Source: Gammaproteobacteria bacterium | GTDB taxonomy: Bacteria > Pseudomonadota > Gammaproteobacteria > Steroidobacterales > Steroidobacteraceae | Length of the DNA: 64,000 nucleotides | Direction: 5' to 3' | Assembly (NCBI GenBank): GCA_024642505.1 | Contig: JAHEAZ010000007.1 | Location: 1 to 64,000 of the forward strand | Shown: positions 47,588 through 57,051 of the stretch, one piece after another | Layout of the letters: the number at the start of each line of letters is the position of its first letter | Position numbering within the stretch: the stretch's first letter is position 1 | Made by a program: the position numbers and the translations under genes | The notes under the pieces: model-generated | The model's input: the letters and a program-made list of their open reading frames with translations, nothing else | Database searches by the model: none | What the model was told of the DNA's origin: nothing

Positions 47588-49993
47588 TCAGGCCGGCCAT
47601 GCCGGTTGCTGGAAGCCGTCGGCACCCTCGCACCAGGGCTCCCACGCGAGCACGATCCTGCCGACCGCGATATCCGACTTGCGCGGCGTCACCGACACCG
47701 TGTCGAGCTTCACCGAACCGGCGTCCAGGGAATCCGCCAGCGCCGCCGCTGCCGACTCGACCTCATGCTCGATCTCCGCCAACTGCTGCTTCATGGCCTC
47801 GAGGTTTTCGCCGGCTCGTTCGACATCGCCTTTCTCGCCCAACACCCGGCCGGCGGAGCGGGCCGCAGTCCCGGCGCGAGTCGCGGCGCTGCGCTTGCTG
47901 CCGAAGATCGCGCCGAGCACGGAGCTGCCAATCGAGACCATGGTGTCCAGCTTGCGCTGCGAATACTGCGCCTGCTCGCGCTCGACCCGATCCTCGGCAC
48001 GACGAATCCGGTCCTGCAGCGTGCGCAGCCTCGACTCGTGCTTGTCGCGCAGCTTGCCGATCTGCTGGTCGCGGCGCTCGCGCAGTCCGTGGGCGATGCG
48101 CGTCCGGAAGTCCCCCTCGCTTTCGCCCGGCGCGGAAACCAGCCTCAACTCGCTACACTGCAGCAGCTCGACTGCGCCGTGCTGGTACAGGTGGGCCGTC
48201 AGCGACTTCTTCCAGTCCGCAAAGTTCTTCGGTCGCAGCGCTGCGGAAGGGGGTTCGGCAAACACAGCGCCGCCGAGCGGCTCCGTGCCGCCGACCAGAT
48301 CCTTCACCTCGATGGCTTCCTCCCAGGCAGGCGCGCCGTCGTCCGTGAAGGGGGCGACCAGCGAGTAGTTGCGCCAGGAGTCCAGTCCCGATCTTGCGTC
48401 CACGTAGTGCAGCCGCACGCCAGCGGCGACCCGCGGCCGGTAAGTGGTCTTGCCGGGGCCCGGGCGGGCGACCAGGAACAGCTCGCCGATCTCCGGAGAG
48501 ACCAGCGGACGGCCCGCGTCAGCCGTCGCTGGCGGGGATAGCGCCGTCGATTTGGCGGTTGCCACGGCTGTCACCGGCGCCTGGGCCTTGATGCTTGCCA
48601 TCAGCCGCGAAATCTCCTGCAGCGTGAGCGGCCCGCGCAGGTAGGACATGGCCCAACGGGTCTTGAACAGCACCGGCGCATCGTCGTTGACGTTACGCAT
48701 CAGGAATACGCGCTGGGTGATGCCAGCCATCAGCCGCTCCAGCGTCGGCTTGTCGAAGCCTGACCCGCTCAGCGCGCTCTGCAGGCCGTCGATGACACGC
48801 TGCTGGTCGCGCTGGGTCTGTAGCCGGCCGATGAACCAGGTGCCGGCATTGGAAAGGCCCTTGTAGTCCAGGTCGACGGGGTTCTGCGTGGCCAGCATCA
48901 CGCCGACCCCGAAGGCCCGCGCCTGCTTGAGCAGCGTCAGCATGGGCACCTTGGACGGCGGCATGGCGGTCGGCGGGAAGTACCCAAAGATCTCGTCCAT
49001 GTAGAACAGCGCGCGCAACGACGAGGTGCCCGACTGATTGCGCATCCACGAGACCAGTTCGTTCAGCAGCAGCGTGACCACGAACATGCGCTCGGAGTCA
49101 GACAAGTGGGCAATGGATACGATCGAGATCCGCGGCTTGCCTGCTGGCGTGTACAGCAGTCGCTGAATGTCGAGGGGCTCGCCCTCGAGCCAGGTACTGA
49201 ACCCGGGCGAGGCGAGCAGATTGTTGATCGCCATGGCGAGCTCGAGCCGGTCCTTGGCCGGGTAGAAGGTTTCGAGATCGAAGACCCCGACTCTTTCGAA
49301 TGGCGGCTTCTGTATCGCGCCGATGAGGCCGGCCAGGTCGAGTGACTGGCCGGCCTGCCAGGCAGAATCGAGGATCGAGGACAGCAGGATGTGTTCCCGG
49401 CTCTTCAGCGGGTCGGCCGCGATCCCGGCCAATGCGAGCAGGCCCGATACGACACCCGCGATCCGGTCCTTCAAGGCCGCCGGGTCGGCCGCGGCGCCGG
49501 TGGGCGGCGACAGGGACCGCAGCACCGACAGCGGCAGGCCGGATTCGCTTCCTGGCGTATAGATCGCCACGTCGGCCGCGTCGCGAAAGCGGCGGATACG
49601 CTCGCCGTCCTCGCCCCATTCGGCGAGCCCCTTGCGCCAGGTCTCAGCGGTTCCAGCAGCGTGCTCGTCCAGCGACAGCCCCTTGCGGGCTGCGTCGGCC
49701 GGATCGACCCATGGCTGGAAATCCGTCGGTGCCAGGTCCGGGAACGCCAGCAGCAGGTTGGCGATGTCTCCCTTGGGGTCCACGACCAGCGCCGGGATGC
49801 CGTCGAGCGCTGCCTCCTCCAGTATCGAGATGCACAGGCCCGTCTTGCCGCTTCCTGTCATGCCGACGCAGACGGCGTGGGTGGTCAGGTCTTTCGAGCT
49901 GTAAAGCAGCGGCTCGGGTGCGAGTTCCTGCTTCAATGCGTCGTATTCACGGCCCAGGTAGAAGACCCCCAGTCTCTCGAAATCCTGCATCAT
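47588..49993 (-). CDS. HerA/FtsK-superfamily (DUF87-like) ATPase with C-terminal coiled coil
   Basis: Walker A GMTGSGKTG; Walker B-like LRALFYMDEIFGYFP; ARAFGVGVMLATQNPVDLDYKGLSNAGTWFIGRLQT; C-term RDQQIGKLRDKHESRLRTLQDRIRRAEDRVEREQAQ. Confidence 0.88.
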   Translation of the reverse strand: MMQDFERLGVFYLGREYDALKQELAPEPLLYSSKDLTTHAVCVGMTGSGKTGLCISILEEAALDGIPALVVDPKGDIANLLLAFPDLAPTDFQPWVDPADAARKGLSLDEHAAGTAETWRKGLAEWGEDGERIRRFRDAADVAIYTPGSESGLPLSVLRSLSPPTGAAADPAALKDRIAGVVSGLLALAGIAADPLKSREHILLSSILDSAWQAGQSLDLAGLIGAIQKPPFERVGVFDLETFYPAKDRLELAMAINNLLASPGFSTWLEGEPLDIQRLLYTPAGKPRISIVSIAHLSDSERMFVVTLLLNELVSWMRNQSGTSSLRALFYMDEIFGYFPPTAMPPSKVPMLTLLKQARAFGVGVMLATQNPVDLDYKGLSNAGTWFIGRLQTQRDQQRVIDGLQSALSGSGFDKPTLERLMAGITQRVFLMRNVNDDAPVLFKTRWAMSYLRGPLTLQEISRLMASIKAQAPVTAVATAKSTALSPPATADAGRPLVSPEIGELFLVARPGPGKTTYRPRVAAGVRLHYVDARSGLDSWRNYSLVAPFTDDGAPAWEEAIEVKDLVGGTEPLGGAVFAEPPSAALRPKNFADWKKSLTAHLYQHGAVELLQCSELRLVSAPGESEGDFRTRIAHGLRERRDQQIGKLRDKHESRLRTLQDRIRRAEDRVEREQAQYSQRKLDTMVSIGSSVLGAIFGSKRSAATRAGTAARSAGRVLGEKGDVERAGENLEAMKQQLAEIEHEVESAAAALADSLDAGSVKLDTVSVTPRKSDIAVGRIVLAWEPWCEGADGFQQPAWPA

Positions 49994-50008
49994 CTCGCCT
50001 CGCTTGAT

Positions 50009-50983
50009 TCAGTAGCGCGGGAGGCTGAGGCCCGCAAACACTTCCTCGACGCGCTCGCTGGTTGGGGCGCGCAGCCCCTGGTCCACCAGCTTGCGGGTCA
50101 GGTGCGGTGCGAACAGCCGCATGAAGTCGTACATGTAAGTACGCAGCAGCCGGCCACGCCGCACACCCAGCCAGGTGACGTGCTCGGGAAAGAGGTGCGA
50201 GCCGTCGATAGCCACCAGGTCCTGGTCCTCGTCCTCGGTGACCGCCATGCACGCCACGATGCCCACGCCGAGACCGAGCCTGACGTAGGTCTTGATGACG
50301 TCGGCGTCACGCGCAGTGAGGGCGACGTCGAGCGGCAGGCCGGCCTTGTCGAAAAGGGCGGGCAGCGACGATCGTCCCGAGAAGCTGAAAACGTAGGTCA
50401 CGACCGGATGCCGGCTGATGTCCTTGAGCGTGGGCTTCTTCAGCTTCGCCAGCGGGTGACCGGTGGGAACCAGGAGGTCGCGGTGCCAGCGGTAACAGGG
50501 CATCAAGGCAAGGGTCGGGTACAGGTCGCGAGAGCCGGTCGCAATGGCGAAATCAACCCGGTCGTCGGCGGCCAGGTCGGCGATCTGCTCGGAGGTGCCC
50601 TGGTGCAGGTGCAGCTTGACCTCCGGGTACAGCTGGCGGAAGCGCTTGATGACGGAGGGCAGGACGTAACGCGCCTGGGTATGGGTGGTCGCAATCGACA
50701 GCGAGCCTTTCTTCTCGTCGCGATATTCTTCCGACAGTCGGCGGATGTTCTTGGTTTCGTCGAGGATCCTGAGCGCCCGTTCGACCACCTGCTTGCCGGC
50801 GGGGGTGACGCGGGTCAGGTTCCTGCCTTCCCGCTCGAAGATCTCGAAGCCCAGTTCTTCCTCGAGTAGCTTGATCTGCTTGCTGACGCCAGGCTGGGAG
50901 GTGTGCAGCGCGCGCGCGGCGGCCGTGATGTTCAGCCCGTTGTCGACGACGGCCGCCAGGTAGCGGAGCTGGTGCAGTTTCAT
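50009..50983 (-). CDS. cysB: LysR family transcriptional regulator CysB
   Basis: MKLHQLRYLAAVVDNGLNITAAARALHTSQPGVSKQIKLLEEELGFEIFEREGRNLTRVTPAGKQVVERA; full-length CysB-like. Confidence 0.92.
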   Translation of the reverse strand: MKLHQLRYLAAVVDNGLNITAAARALHTSQPGVSKQIKLLEEELGFEIFEREGRNLTRVTPAGKQVVERALRILDETKNIRRLSEEYRDEKKGSLSIATTHTQARYVLPSVIKRFRQLYPEVKLHLHQGTSEQIADLAADDRVDFAIATGSRDLYPTLALMPCYRWHRDLLVPTGHPLAKLKKPTLKDISRHPVVTYVFSFSGRSSLPALFDKAGLPLDVALTARDADVIKTYVRLGLGVGIVACMAVTEDEDQDLVAIDGSHLFPEHVTWLGVRRGRLLRTYMYDFMRLFAPHLTRKLVDQGLRAPTSERVEEVFAGLSLPRY

Positions 50984-51059
50984 CGCGACAGTATAGAGGG
51001 GTCGCGCGTCACCTTGGCCCCGCCCTGGAAACGGGGACGATCTTCTCTCGCGGGGTTCG

Positions 51060-51545
51060 TCAGAGGTCCAGCAGGTACTGCCGGTCGCAGCTGTAGTGGC
51101 CGGTGTTGCCCATCGGGTCCGGCAGCTGCCTGAAGCCGAGCCGCTGGTACAGCCGCATGGCGGCGTCCATGCCGGTCAAAGTCTCGAGATAGCAGCGGCG
51201 ATAACCAAAGCCGCGAGCCCGCTCCAGGCATAGCCTGAGCATCCGTTCGCCCAGTCCGCGGCCACGCGCCTCGGGCAGGTAGTACATCTTGCGGAGTTCA
51301 CAGGTATCGGCGTCGCCGCCAGCCAGTGGCGCGATGCCCGCGCCGCCGATGATGCGCCCGGCTTCCTCGACCACGTAGAAAGCTGACCGTGGTTGCGCAT
51401 AGGCGACGCTCATGTGGTCGACCTCCGGGTCACCCAGCGCGAAACCGGGACCACAGGCGCCGAATGACGGCATCACCTCGCGGATGACCGCAGCCACGGC
51501 CGCATCATCGCCTGCCTCAATGGAGCGAATTACGGCTGCACTCAC
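51060..51545 (-). CDS. GNAT family N-acetyltransferase
   Basis: ELRKMYYLPEARGRGLGERMLRLCLERARGFGYRRCYLETLTGMDAAMRLYQRLGFRQL. Confidence 0.92.
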   Translation of the reverse strand: MSAAVIRSIEAGDDAAVAAVIREVMPSFGACGPGFALGDPEVDHMSVAYAQPRSAFYVVEEAGRIIGGAGIAPLAGGDADTCELRKMYYLPEARGRGLGERMLRLCLERARGFGYRRCYLETLTGMDAAMRLYQRLGFRQLPDPMGNTGHYSCDRQYLLDL

Positions 51546-51901
51546 GGATCGGTCTCGTGGTAGCCGTGGCCGAGCGTCTCGATCTGCGTGACCAGGCCAT
51601 CCTCGAGCCGCAGGCGCCGCATCAGCTTGTGTGGCCCCAGGTTGTAGGTCCAGTACTCGAGCGACACTGCCACCTGCTCATCGGACAGGTAGTACGGACG
51701 GCCGAATCGCCAGATGACCGGGCGGCGCAGGATTTCGGAGCGGGTGACCTCGGTCGGCGGCCCGCAGAGGTTCCGGACCTTGTCGGCGCTGTCGCCGTCG
51801 GTGATGAGCTTGGTGCCGCAACGAAACGAATCCGCCGCGGCAGCCTGCGAAAGCAGGGTGGCAGCGAGCAGCAGGACGGGCATGTAGGTCGTCGCTCGCA
51901 T
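51542..51901 (-). CDS. DUF2845 domain-containing secreted protein
   Basis: Signal peptide; FRCGTKLITDGDSADKVRNLCGPPTEV..WTYNLGPHKLMRRLRLEDGLVTQIETLGHGY. Confidence 0.88.
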   Translation of the reverse strand: MRATTYMPVLLLAATLLSQAAAADSFRCGTKLITDGDSADKVRNLCGPPTEVTRSEILRRPVIWRFGRPYYLSDEQVAVSLEYWTYNLGPHKLMRRLRLEDGLVTQIETLGHGYHETDP

Positions 51902-52067
51902 CGGACCTCAGCTTGCCAGGCTCGCCCTGAACAGGGGCTGAAGCGGTGGCGGCTACCGGGTGACTCAATCTACCCCGGCCCACCCCCGGGGACCAAGTCG
52001 CGGTGCACCGGATGCTGCCGGACAGCTAGAATGCGGTCCCCCCTGGCCTGGCCCTGCACCATACTTC

Positions 52068-53657
52068 ATGACCGCCGCACGCATCGACCGCAGCTTCGAA
52101 CGAAGGCTGGCTGCGCTGGTCAATTCCGGTGAGCGCAGCGTGTTGCAGGGCGGTCGTAAGGGTATCGAGAAGGAGTCGCTGCGGGTGACCCCCAAGGGCC
52201 GAGTCGCCCAGACCCCGCATCCCCCTGCGCTGGGTTCGGCGCTCGCCAGCCCGAATGTCACGACCGATTATTCCGAGGCGTTGATCGAGCTGATCACGCC
52301 GGCCTTCAACGAGACCTGGGAGCTGCTGCAGTACCTGTGCGACCTGCACCAGTTTGTCTATCGGCACCTGGGCGAGGAACTGCTCTGGGCTGCCAGCATG
52401 CCCTGTGCACTTGATGGCGATGCCAGCATCCCGATTGCCGAATACGGCAGCTCAAACATCGGCCGCATGAAGAGTGTCTATCGCATGGGGCTGGGGCTGC
52501 GCTACGGACGGGTGATGCAGGCCATTTCGGGCGTGCATTTCAATTACTCGTTCCCGGGCCACTTCTGGCCAGTGCTGCACCAAGCGTGGCAGGCGAGATC
52601 GGGTGGCCAGCAGTTCATTGACGAGGCCTATTTCGCGTTGCTGCGCAACTACCGCCGGCACGGTTGGCTGATCCTGTACCTGTTCGGTGCCTCGCCAGCC
52701 CTGTGCAAGACCTTCTTCAAGGGCCGTGACGTTCTGCCATCCCTGCAGGACCTCGATGAGAACACATACTACTCGCCGTATGCGACCTCGCTGCGGATGA
52801 GCGACCTCGGCTACCGCAACAAGAGCCAGGCCGACGTCGCGGTATCGGTCAATTCGCTCGATGAGTACGTTCGCGACCTGTCGGCGCTGATTGCCGCCCC
52901 CAGCCCCGAGTACCAGCGACTCGGCGTCAAGGTCGACGGCGAATGGCGACAACTCAGCGCCAACGTGCTGCAGATCGAGAATGAGTACTACAGCTTCATC
53001 CGCCCCAAGCGTACGGCGCATTCCGGCGAGCGGCCGACACGCGCACTGGCGCGCGCGGGAGTCGAGTACGTCGAGATGCGTTCGCTGGACGTCGGGGTGT
53101 TCGATCCAGTCGGCATCAACCAGAACAAGATGCGGTTTCTCGAAGCTTTCGCCGCGCTGTGCGTGCTGAAGGACAGTCCGCTGATCGGCCGCTCGGCCGA
53201 GCAAGAGCTCGACGACAATCACGTGCGGGTCGCGCGCCGCGGTCGCGAGCCGGGCCTGGCGCTCGCCCTGGACGGCAAGCCCTATGAACTCCGGGCCTGG
53301 GCGGCGCAGCTACTGGAGGAAATGAGCGGCATCTGCGAGCTGCTGGATCATGGCGATCCGGCGCGGCCGTATACGGCAGCGCTCGCGGTGCAAAGGGCGA
53401 AAGTCGAGAATGTCGAGGCGACGCCTTCAGCACGGCTTCTGAACGAGCTGTCCGCCGGGGGCGAGGCGTTCTTCTACTTCGCCCTCAGGATGTCGCGCGA
53501 GCATCGCGATTACTTCCGTGATCTCTATCCGCCCAACCAGTCCCAGCTCGACGTGTTTCGCGCTGAGGCCGAGGAGTCGCTGGTGGCGCAGCGGCGGATC
53601 GAGGCGGCTGACGATGTTTCTTTTGACGAGTTCGTCGCAGCGTGGTTTGCGCGCTGA
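52068..53657 (+). CDS. gshA: Glutamate-cysteine ligase (proteobacterial type)
   Basis: LQGGRKGIEKESLRVTPKGRVAQTPHPPALGSALASPNVTTDYSEALIELITP; AISGVHFNYSFP; YVEMRSLDVGVFDPVGINQNKMRFLEAF. Confidence 0.95.
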   Translation: MTAARIDRSFERRLAALVNSGERSVLQGGRKGIEKESLRVTPKGRVAQTPHPPALGSALASPNVTTDYSEALIELITPAFNETWELLQYLCDLHQFVYRHLGEELLWAASMPCALDGDASIPIAEYGSSNIGRMKSVYRMGLGLRYGRVMQAISGVHFNYSFPGHFWPVLHQAWQARSGGQQFIDEAYFALLRNYRRHGWLILYLFGASPALCKTFFKGRDVLPSLQDLDENTYYSPYATSLRMSDLGYRNKSQADVAVSVNSLDEYVRDLSALIAAPSPEYQRLGVKVDGEWRQLSANVLQIENEYYSFIRPKRTAHSGERPTRALARAGVEYVEMRSLDVGVFDPVGINQNKMRFLEAFAALCVLKDSPLIGRSAEQELDDNHVRVARRGREPGLALALDGKPYELRAWAAQLLEEMSGICELLDHGDPARPYTAALAVQRAKVENVEATPSARLLNELSAGGEAFFYFALRMSREHRDYFRDLYPPNQSQLDVFRAEAEESLVAQRRIEAADDVSFDEFVAAWFAR

Positions 53658-53769
53658 TCCCATAGCCTGCAGGTTGCTGATATTCTTGAATAATTCCCTG
53701 AAATATTTGACATATTGCAGGTTCAAGAACTGCTACGGACTTCCCTGACAAGACCCGGATGCTACTGCC

Positions 53770-53775
53770 TATAAT
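53770..53775 (+). promoter_or_regulatory. Candidate -10 element (TATAAT) upstream of GGDEF gene
   Basis: Exact TATAAT in AT-rich gap; CTGACA about 19 bp upstream as weak -35; 52 bp before an ATG micro-ORF. Confidence 0.35.
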
Positions 53776-53885
53776 TTTCGCCATCGCACGGGCACCCCCG
53801 GTTCCGTGCGCAGCGAGTCGAGGCTTATGAACAGAGCTAGCGGCGGCCAATCGGGCACCGACTCGCCGGCCAGTCCGGTGAACGC

Positions 53886-55097
53886 GTGACGACCGATCCG
53901 CGGATTGACCCGGTCCGATCCTCGCCAGCTGCGGAGCAGCTGCAGCGGGGCTTCCCCTGGTTGCGTTTCGAGGGGCAACTCGAAACCCAGTTCCGGCGCG
54001 AGCAGTACGAACACGGCCTGGTACATCTGCGCCTGAACATCGTCCTCGCACTTGGGCTGGTACTGGCCTTTATCGCCATGGACCGCCTGGTGCTGGCCGC
54101 TTCGGCCGGACACGTTGCCTGGCTGCGTTATGCGGTCATCCTGCCGTCGCTGGTACTGTGCCTCGCCGTGACGTTCATCCCGCATCGCTGGCACCTGTTC
54201 CAGTGGGTCGTGAACGTGCTGGCACCGCTAGTCCTGGTCGCTATCGTCGCGCAAGTGCTCGGCGCACCCGCGAGCGGCTCGGCGACGATTTTTCCAGTGC
54301 TGGTACTGGTGACCATCTTCATCTATTTCCTGGTGGGGCTGTCCTTCTACGGCGCCGTCCGCACCAACCTCATCGGGCTCGCTGCCTTCGTCATCGGCGC
54401 GGCGATGGTCGACATTCCCGCCGAGCAGACTTCCTACCAGGCCATGGTGCTGTTTTTCGGCAACCTGGTCGGTGCCACCGTTGCCTACAACCTTCAGAAC
54501 GCACGCCGCACGGGCTGGCTGGAAGCAATGATGCTGGCCGAGATGGCTGAGCGCGACGGCTTGACCGGGACCTACAACCGTCGCCGCCTCGACGGCCACC
54601 TGCGGCGCGCCTGGCAGCAAGGCATTCGCGAGCAGTGCCCGATGGCGTTACTGATGATCGACATCGACTTCTTCAAGGCCTACAACGACCGCTATGGGCA
54701 CCAGGCGGGCGACGAAGCGCTCAAGGCGGTCGCCGGGGTGTTGGCCCGCGCTGCGCGCCGGCCGCTGGATTTCGTTGCCCGCTACGGCGGCGAGGAATTC
54801 CTCGTGGTTCTGTACGACACGACCCGTGAATATGCCGCCGAGCTGGCCAAGAAGACGCTGGAGGGCGTGGCGGACTTGCGCATTCCGCACGCTGCCTCGA
54901 GCATATCGCGCGTCCTGACGGTATCGGTCGGCGTCGCCTGTGTGGTGCCGGTCTCCGGCCGGAGCGCCGATGGATTCGTGCAGCTGGCGGACGAGGCGCT
55001 CTATGCTGCCAAGAATACCGGGCGCAATTGCGTGCACGTGATGGAATCGGAATACGCACAGCTACGCACCGGCTCATTCCGCGTCGCCAACGGCTGA
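53886..55097 (+). CDS. Membrane-anchored diguanylate cyclase (GGEEF)
   Basis: GTG start; about 6 TM segments; GLTGTYNRRRLDGHL..MLLMIDIDFFKAYNDRYGHQAGDEAL..RPLDFVARYGGEEFLVVL (RxxD I-site + GGEEF). Confidence 0.93.
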   Translation: MTTDPRIDPVRSSPAAEQLQRGFPWLRFEGQLETQFRREQYEHGLVHLRLNIVLALGLVLAFIAMDRLVLAASAGHVAWLRYAVILPSLVLCLAVTFIPHRWHLFQWVVNVLAPLVLVAIVAQVLGAPASGSATIFPVLVLVTIFIYFLVGLSFYGAVRTNLIGLAAFVIGAAMVDIPAEQTSYQAMVLFFGNLVGATVAYNLQNARRTGWLEAMMLAEMAERDGLTGTYNRRRLDGHLRRAWQQGIREQCPMALLMIDIDFFKAYNDRYGHQAGDEALKAVAGVLARAARRPLDFVARYGGEEFLVVLYDTTREYAAELAKKTLEGVADLRIPHAASSISRVLTVSVGVACVVPVSGRSADGFVQLADEALYAAKNTGRNCVHVMESEYAQLRTGSFRVANG

Positions 55098-55132
55098 CGG
55101 TGGCTCCAGGGGAACGCCGGCCGCCCGTGCTT

Positions 55133-55146
55133 GCGGGAGTTCCCGC
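55133..55146. terminator. Short hairpin between convergent genes
   Basis: GCGGGA-GT-TCCCGC between stops at 55097 and 55283. Confidence 0.4.
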
Positions 55147-55282
55147 TTACGCTCCGAAAGCCGACAGTCGCTCCAGGGGAAACCCCGCCCTGGCCGCGCG
55201 CCGATGTGGGGATCGGCGTCAGCCCACTTGGGTCGGACCCGGGTTTCACCTCTACGCCCGTGTCAGGTCAGTGTTGTGCCGT

Positions 55283-56041
55283 TCAGCCGGAGATGAAAAC
55301 GCGCCGGCCGCCCCAGGCGATTTCGTACATGGGGCTCAGGTACAGCTCGGACAGTCGCTCGGACGTCAGGACCTGCTCGCAGGGCCCGAAATCCCAGCGC
55401 CCGTCTCCGTGAAGCAGCAATGCGTCGTCGGCAAAGCGTGCCGCCAGCGTTGCATCGTGCAGGCTCGCGATCACCGCGCCACCTGCCTGGGCGCGGGCGC
55501 GAAACAGCCTGAGCACGTTCAGCTGATGTTGCGGATCGAGATGATTCGTCGGTTCGTCCAGCAGGCAGATTGCGGGATCCTGCGCCAGCAGGGTGGCGAT
55601 CGCGAGGCGGCGGCGCTCGCCGCCGGAGAGCGTGTCGACCGAACGCTGCTCGAGTCCAGTGAGATCCACCTCGGCCAGGCGCGAACGCGCGATTGCGACG
55701 TCGCCGGAGTCCTCCCAGCGCCAGAAGTCGATATGTGGGTGCCGGCCGATCAGCGCGGTCTCGAGCACCGTGACCGGGAAGGGATCCTCGGCGTCCTGGG
55801 GCAGCAATGCCAGCCGCCTGGCGCGGTCCGCGGGCGGCCAGGCTGCCAGCAACTTGCCGTCGAGCTCGATCGACCCACCGGCGGGTTCACGCTGGCCGGC
55901 CAGCGTGTGCAGCGTCAGGGTCTTGCCGGCGCCATTGCGCCCCAGCAGGGCGACCAGCCGGCCCGGCAGCACCGCCATCGTGAGCGAATCGACCAGCAGT
56001 CGTCCCGCGACCTCGATGTCCAGCTGCTTGCAGGCCAGCAT
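55283..56041 (-). CDS. ABC transporter ATP-binding protein (cobalamin/Fe-siderophore BtuD/FecE-like)
   Basis: LLGRNGAGKTLTLHTLAG; TLSGGERRRLAIATLLAQDPAICLLDEPTNHLDPQHQLNVLRLF. Confidence 0.93.
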   Translation of the reverse strand: MLACKQLDIEVAGRLLVDSLTMAVLPGRLVALLGRNGAGKTLTLHTLAGQREPAGGSIELDGKLLAAWPPADRARRLALLPQDAEDPFPVTVLETALIGRHPHIDFWRWEDSGDVAIARSRLAEVDLTGLEQRSVDTLSGGERRRLAIATLLAQDPAICLLDEPTNHLDPQHQLNVLRLFRARAQAGGAVIASLHDATLAARFADDALLLHGDGRWDFGPCEQVLTSERLSELYLSPMYEIAWGGRRVFISG

Positions 56042-56047
56042 GGCCGT

Positions 56048-56239
56048 TCAATCCGCTGCGTCTGCAGTCACGGACAGCAATTCGCCGCCTTCGGACTCGT
56101 AGGAGATCACGATCGACCGACAGCAGACCGAGCAATCCTCGTAGTAGCTCTGCGAACCGACGGACAGGTCGAGCCAGATCGGTATCGTCTCCCAGCAGTG
56201 CGGGCAGGTGATGTCGCAGGTTTGTTCGAGTTCGGACAT
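56048..56239 (-). CDS. CPXCG motif-containing cysteine-rich protein
   Basis: MSELEQTCDITCPHCWETIPIWLDLSVGSQSYYEDCSVCCRSIVISYE (two CxxC knuckles). Confidence 0.88.
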   Translation of the reverse strand: MSELEQTCDITCPHCWETIPIWLDLSVGSQSYYEDCSVCCRSIVISYESEGGELLSVTADAAD

Positions 56240-56256
56240 GACCGCGACGTCGCCAG

Positions 56257-56949
56257 CTAGGGCTGCAGCCTCATGTGATGCCATGCGCCAGCCTGGAAAA
56301 TTCCGCCCTCCATCGGCGCCAGTTCACGCGTCCACCGTGCCCTGTCATGCAGCCGATGTTCGCCCTCCACCCACAGCTCGAGCGCGTCAACCCACAGCCG
56401 ATAGCCGCCCCAGTCGGCGGGGCGGGGCACGTGGAAGTCCGGTTCCTGATCGTCGGCCGGCGCGGTAAGCGGGTCCGGCGCGCCCAGCCTCGCGGCGGTC
56501 TCTCGCAACTGGCCGACCAGCGCCTGGCGCGAGGCAATCGGCTGGCTCTGCCGGCTGGCGCAAGCGGACAGCCGGCTGCGCCAGGAACGGGACGCGAAGT
56601 AATCGTCGCTCTCGCTGGCTGGACAGCGAACCACCACACCTTCGATCCGCAGCTGGCGATGCATGCTGTCCCAGAGGAATACAGCGGCCGCGCGGGGGCG
56701 GGCGGCAAGTTCATGGCCCTTGCGGGACAGGTAGTTGGTGTAGAAAACCAGATAGCCCGGCTGGTGAACGATGTCCTTGCAAAGCACTACCCGCGATGAC
56801 AGGCGGTCGTCCTCTCCCACGGTTGCCAGCACCATTGCATTCGGGTTCGGCTGAACCTGCTCGTCCCAGGCCTGGGCGAGCCAGGTCGATGCCAGCGGCA
56901 TGGGGTCCAGCGGCAGCGGGTCCGGCAGGTTCTGCACCAGGTTTCGCAT
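56257..56949 (-). CDS. pdxH: Pyridoxamine 5'-phosphate oxidase
   Basis: NPNAMVLATVGEDDRLSSRVVLCKDI..GYLVFYTNYLSRKGHELAARPRAAAVFLWDSMHRQLRIEGVVVRC; RPADWGGYRL. Confidence 0.92.
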   Translation of the reverse strand: MRNLVQNLPDPLPLDPMPLASTWLAQAWDEQVQPNPNAMVLATVGEDDRLSSRVVLCKDIVHQPGYLVFYTNYLSRKGHELAARPRAAAVFLWDSMHRQLRIEGVVVRCPASESDDYFASRSWRSRLSACASRQSQPIASRQALVGQLRETAARLGAPDPLTAPADDQEPDFHVPRPADWGGYRLWVDALELWVEGEHRLHDRARWTRELAPMEGGIFQAGAWHHMRLQP

Positions 56950-57051
56950 GCACCCATGTTAGCGGCTGTACTCGGACGGCGTCACTCAGGGGTTGCGCGG
57001 ATCCGAGGCGCGTGCACCCGGGCCCGGTTCGCGCTAGCGTGCACGGCAACC

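Noticed and set aside
46686-48368. 560-aa plus-strand ORF (and 49391-50869, 492 aa)
   Set aside because: Both lie antisense to confident genes (TlpA-like, HerA-like, cysB) and have low-complexity Arg/Ser/Gln-rich translations.
55103-55181. Repeated GCTCCAGGGGAA (55103 and 55170), considered as a cobalamin riboswitch because of the nearby BtuD-like gene
   Set aside because: It lies at the 3' end of the ABC ATPase gene, in a convergent gap, and no B12-box architecture could be assembled.
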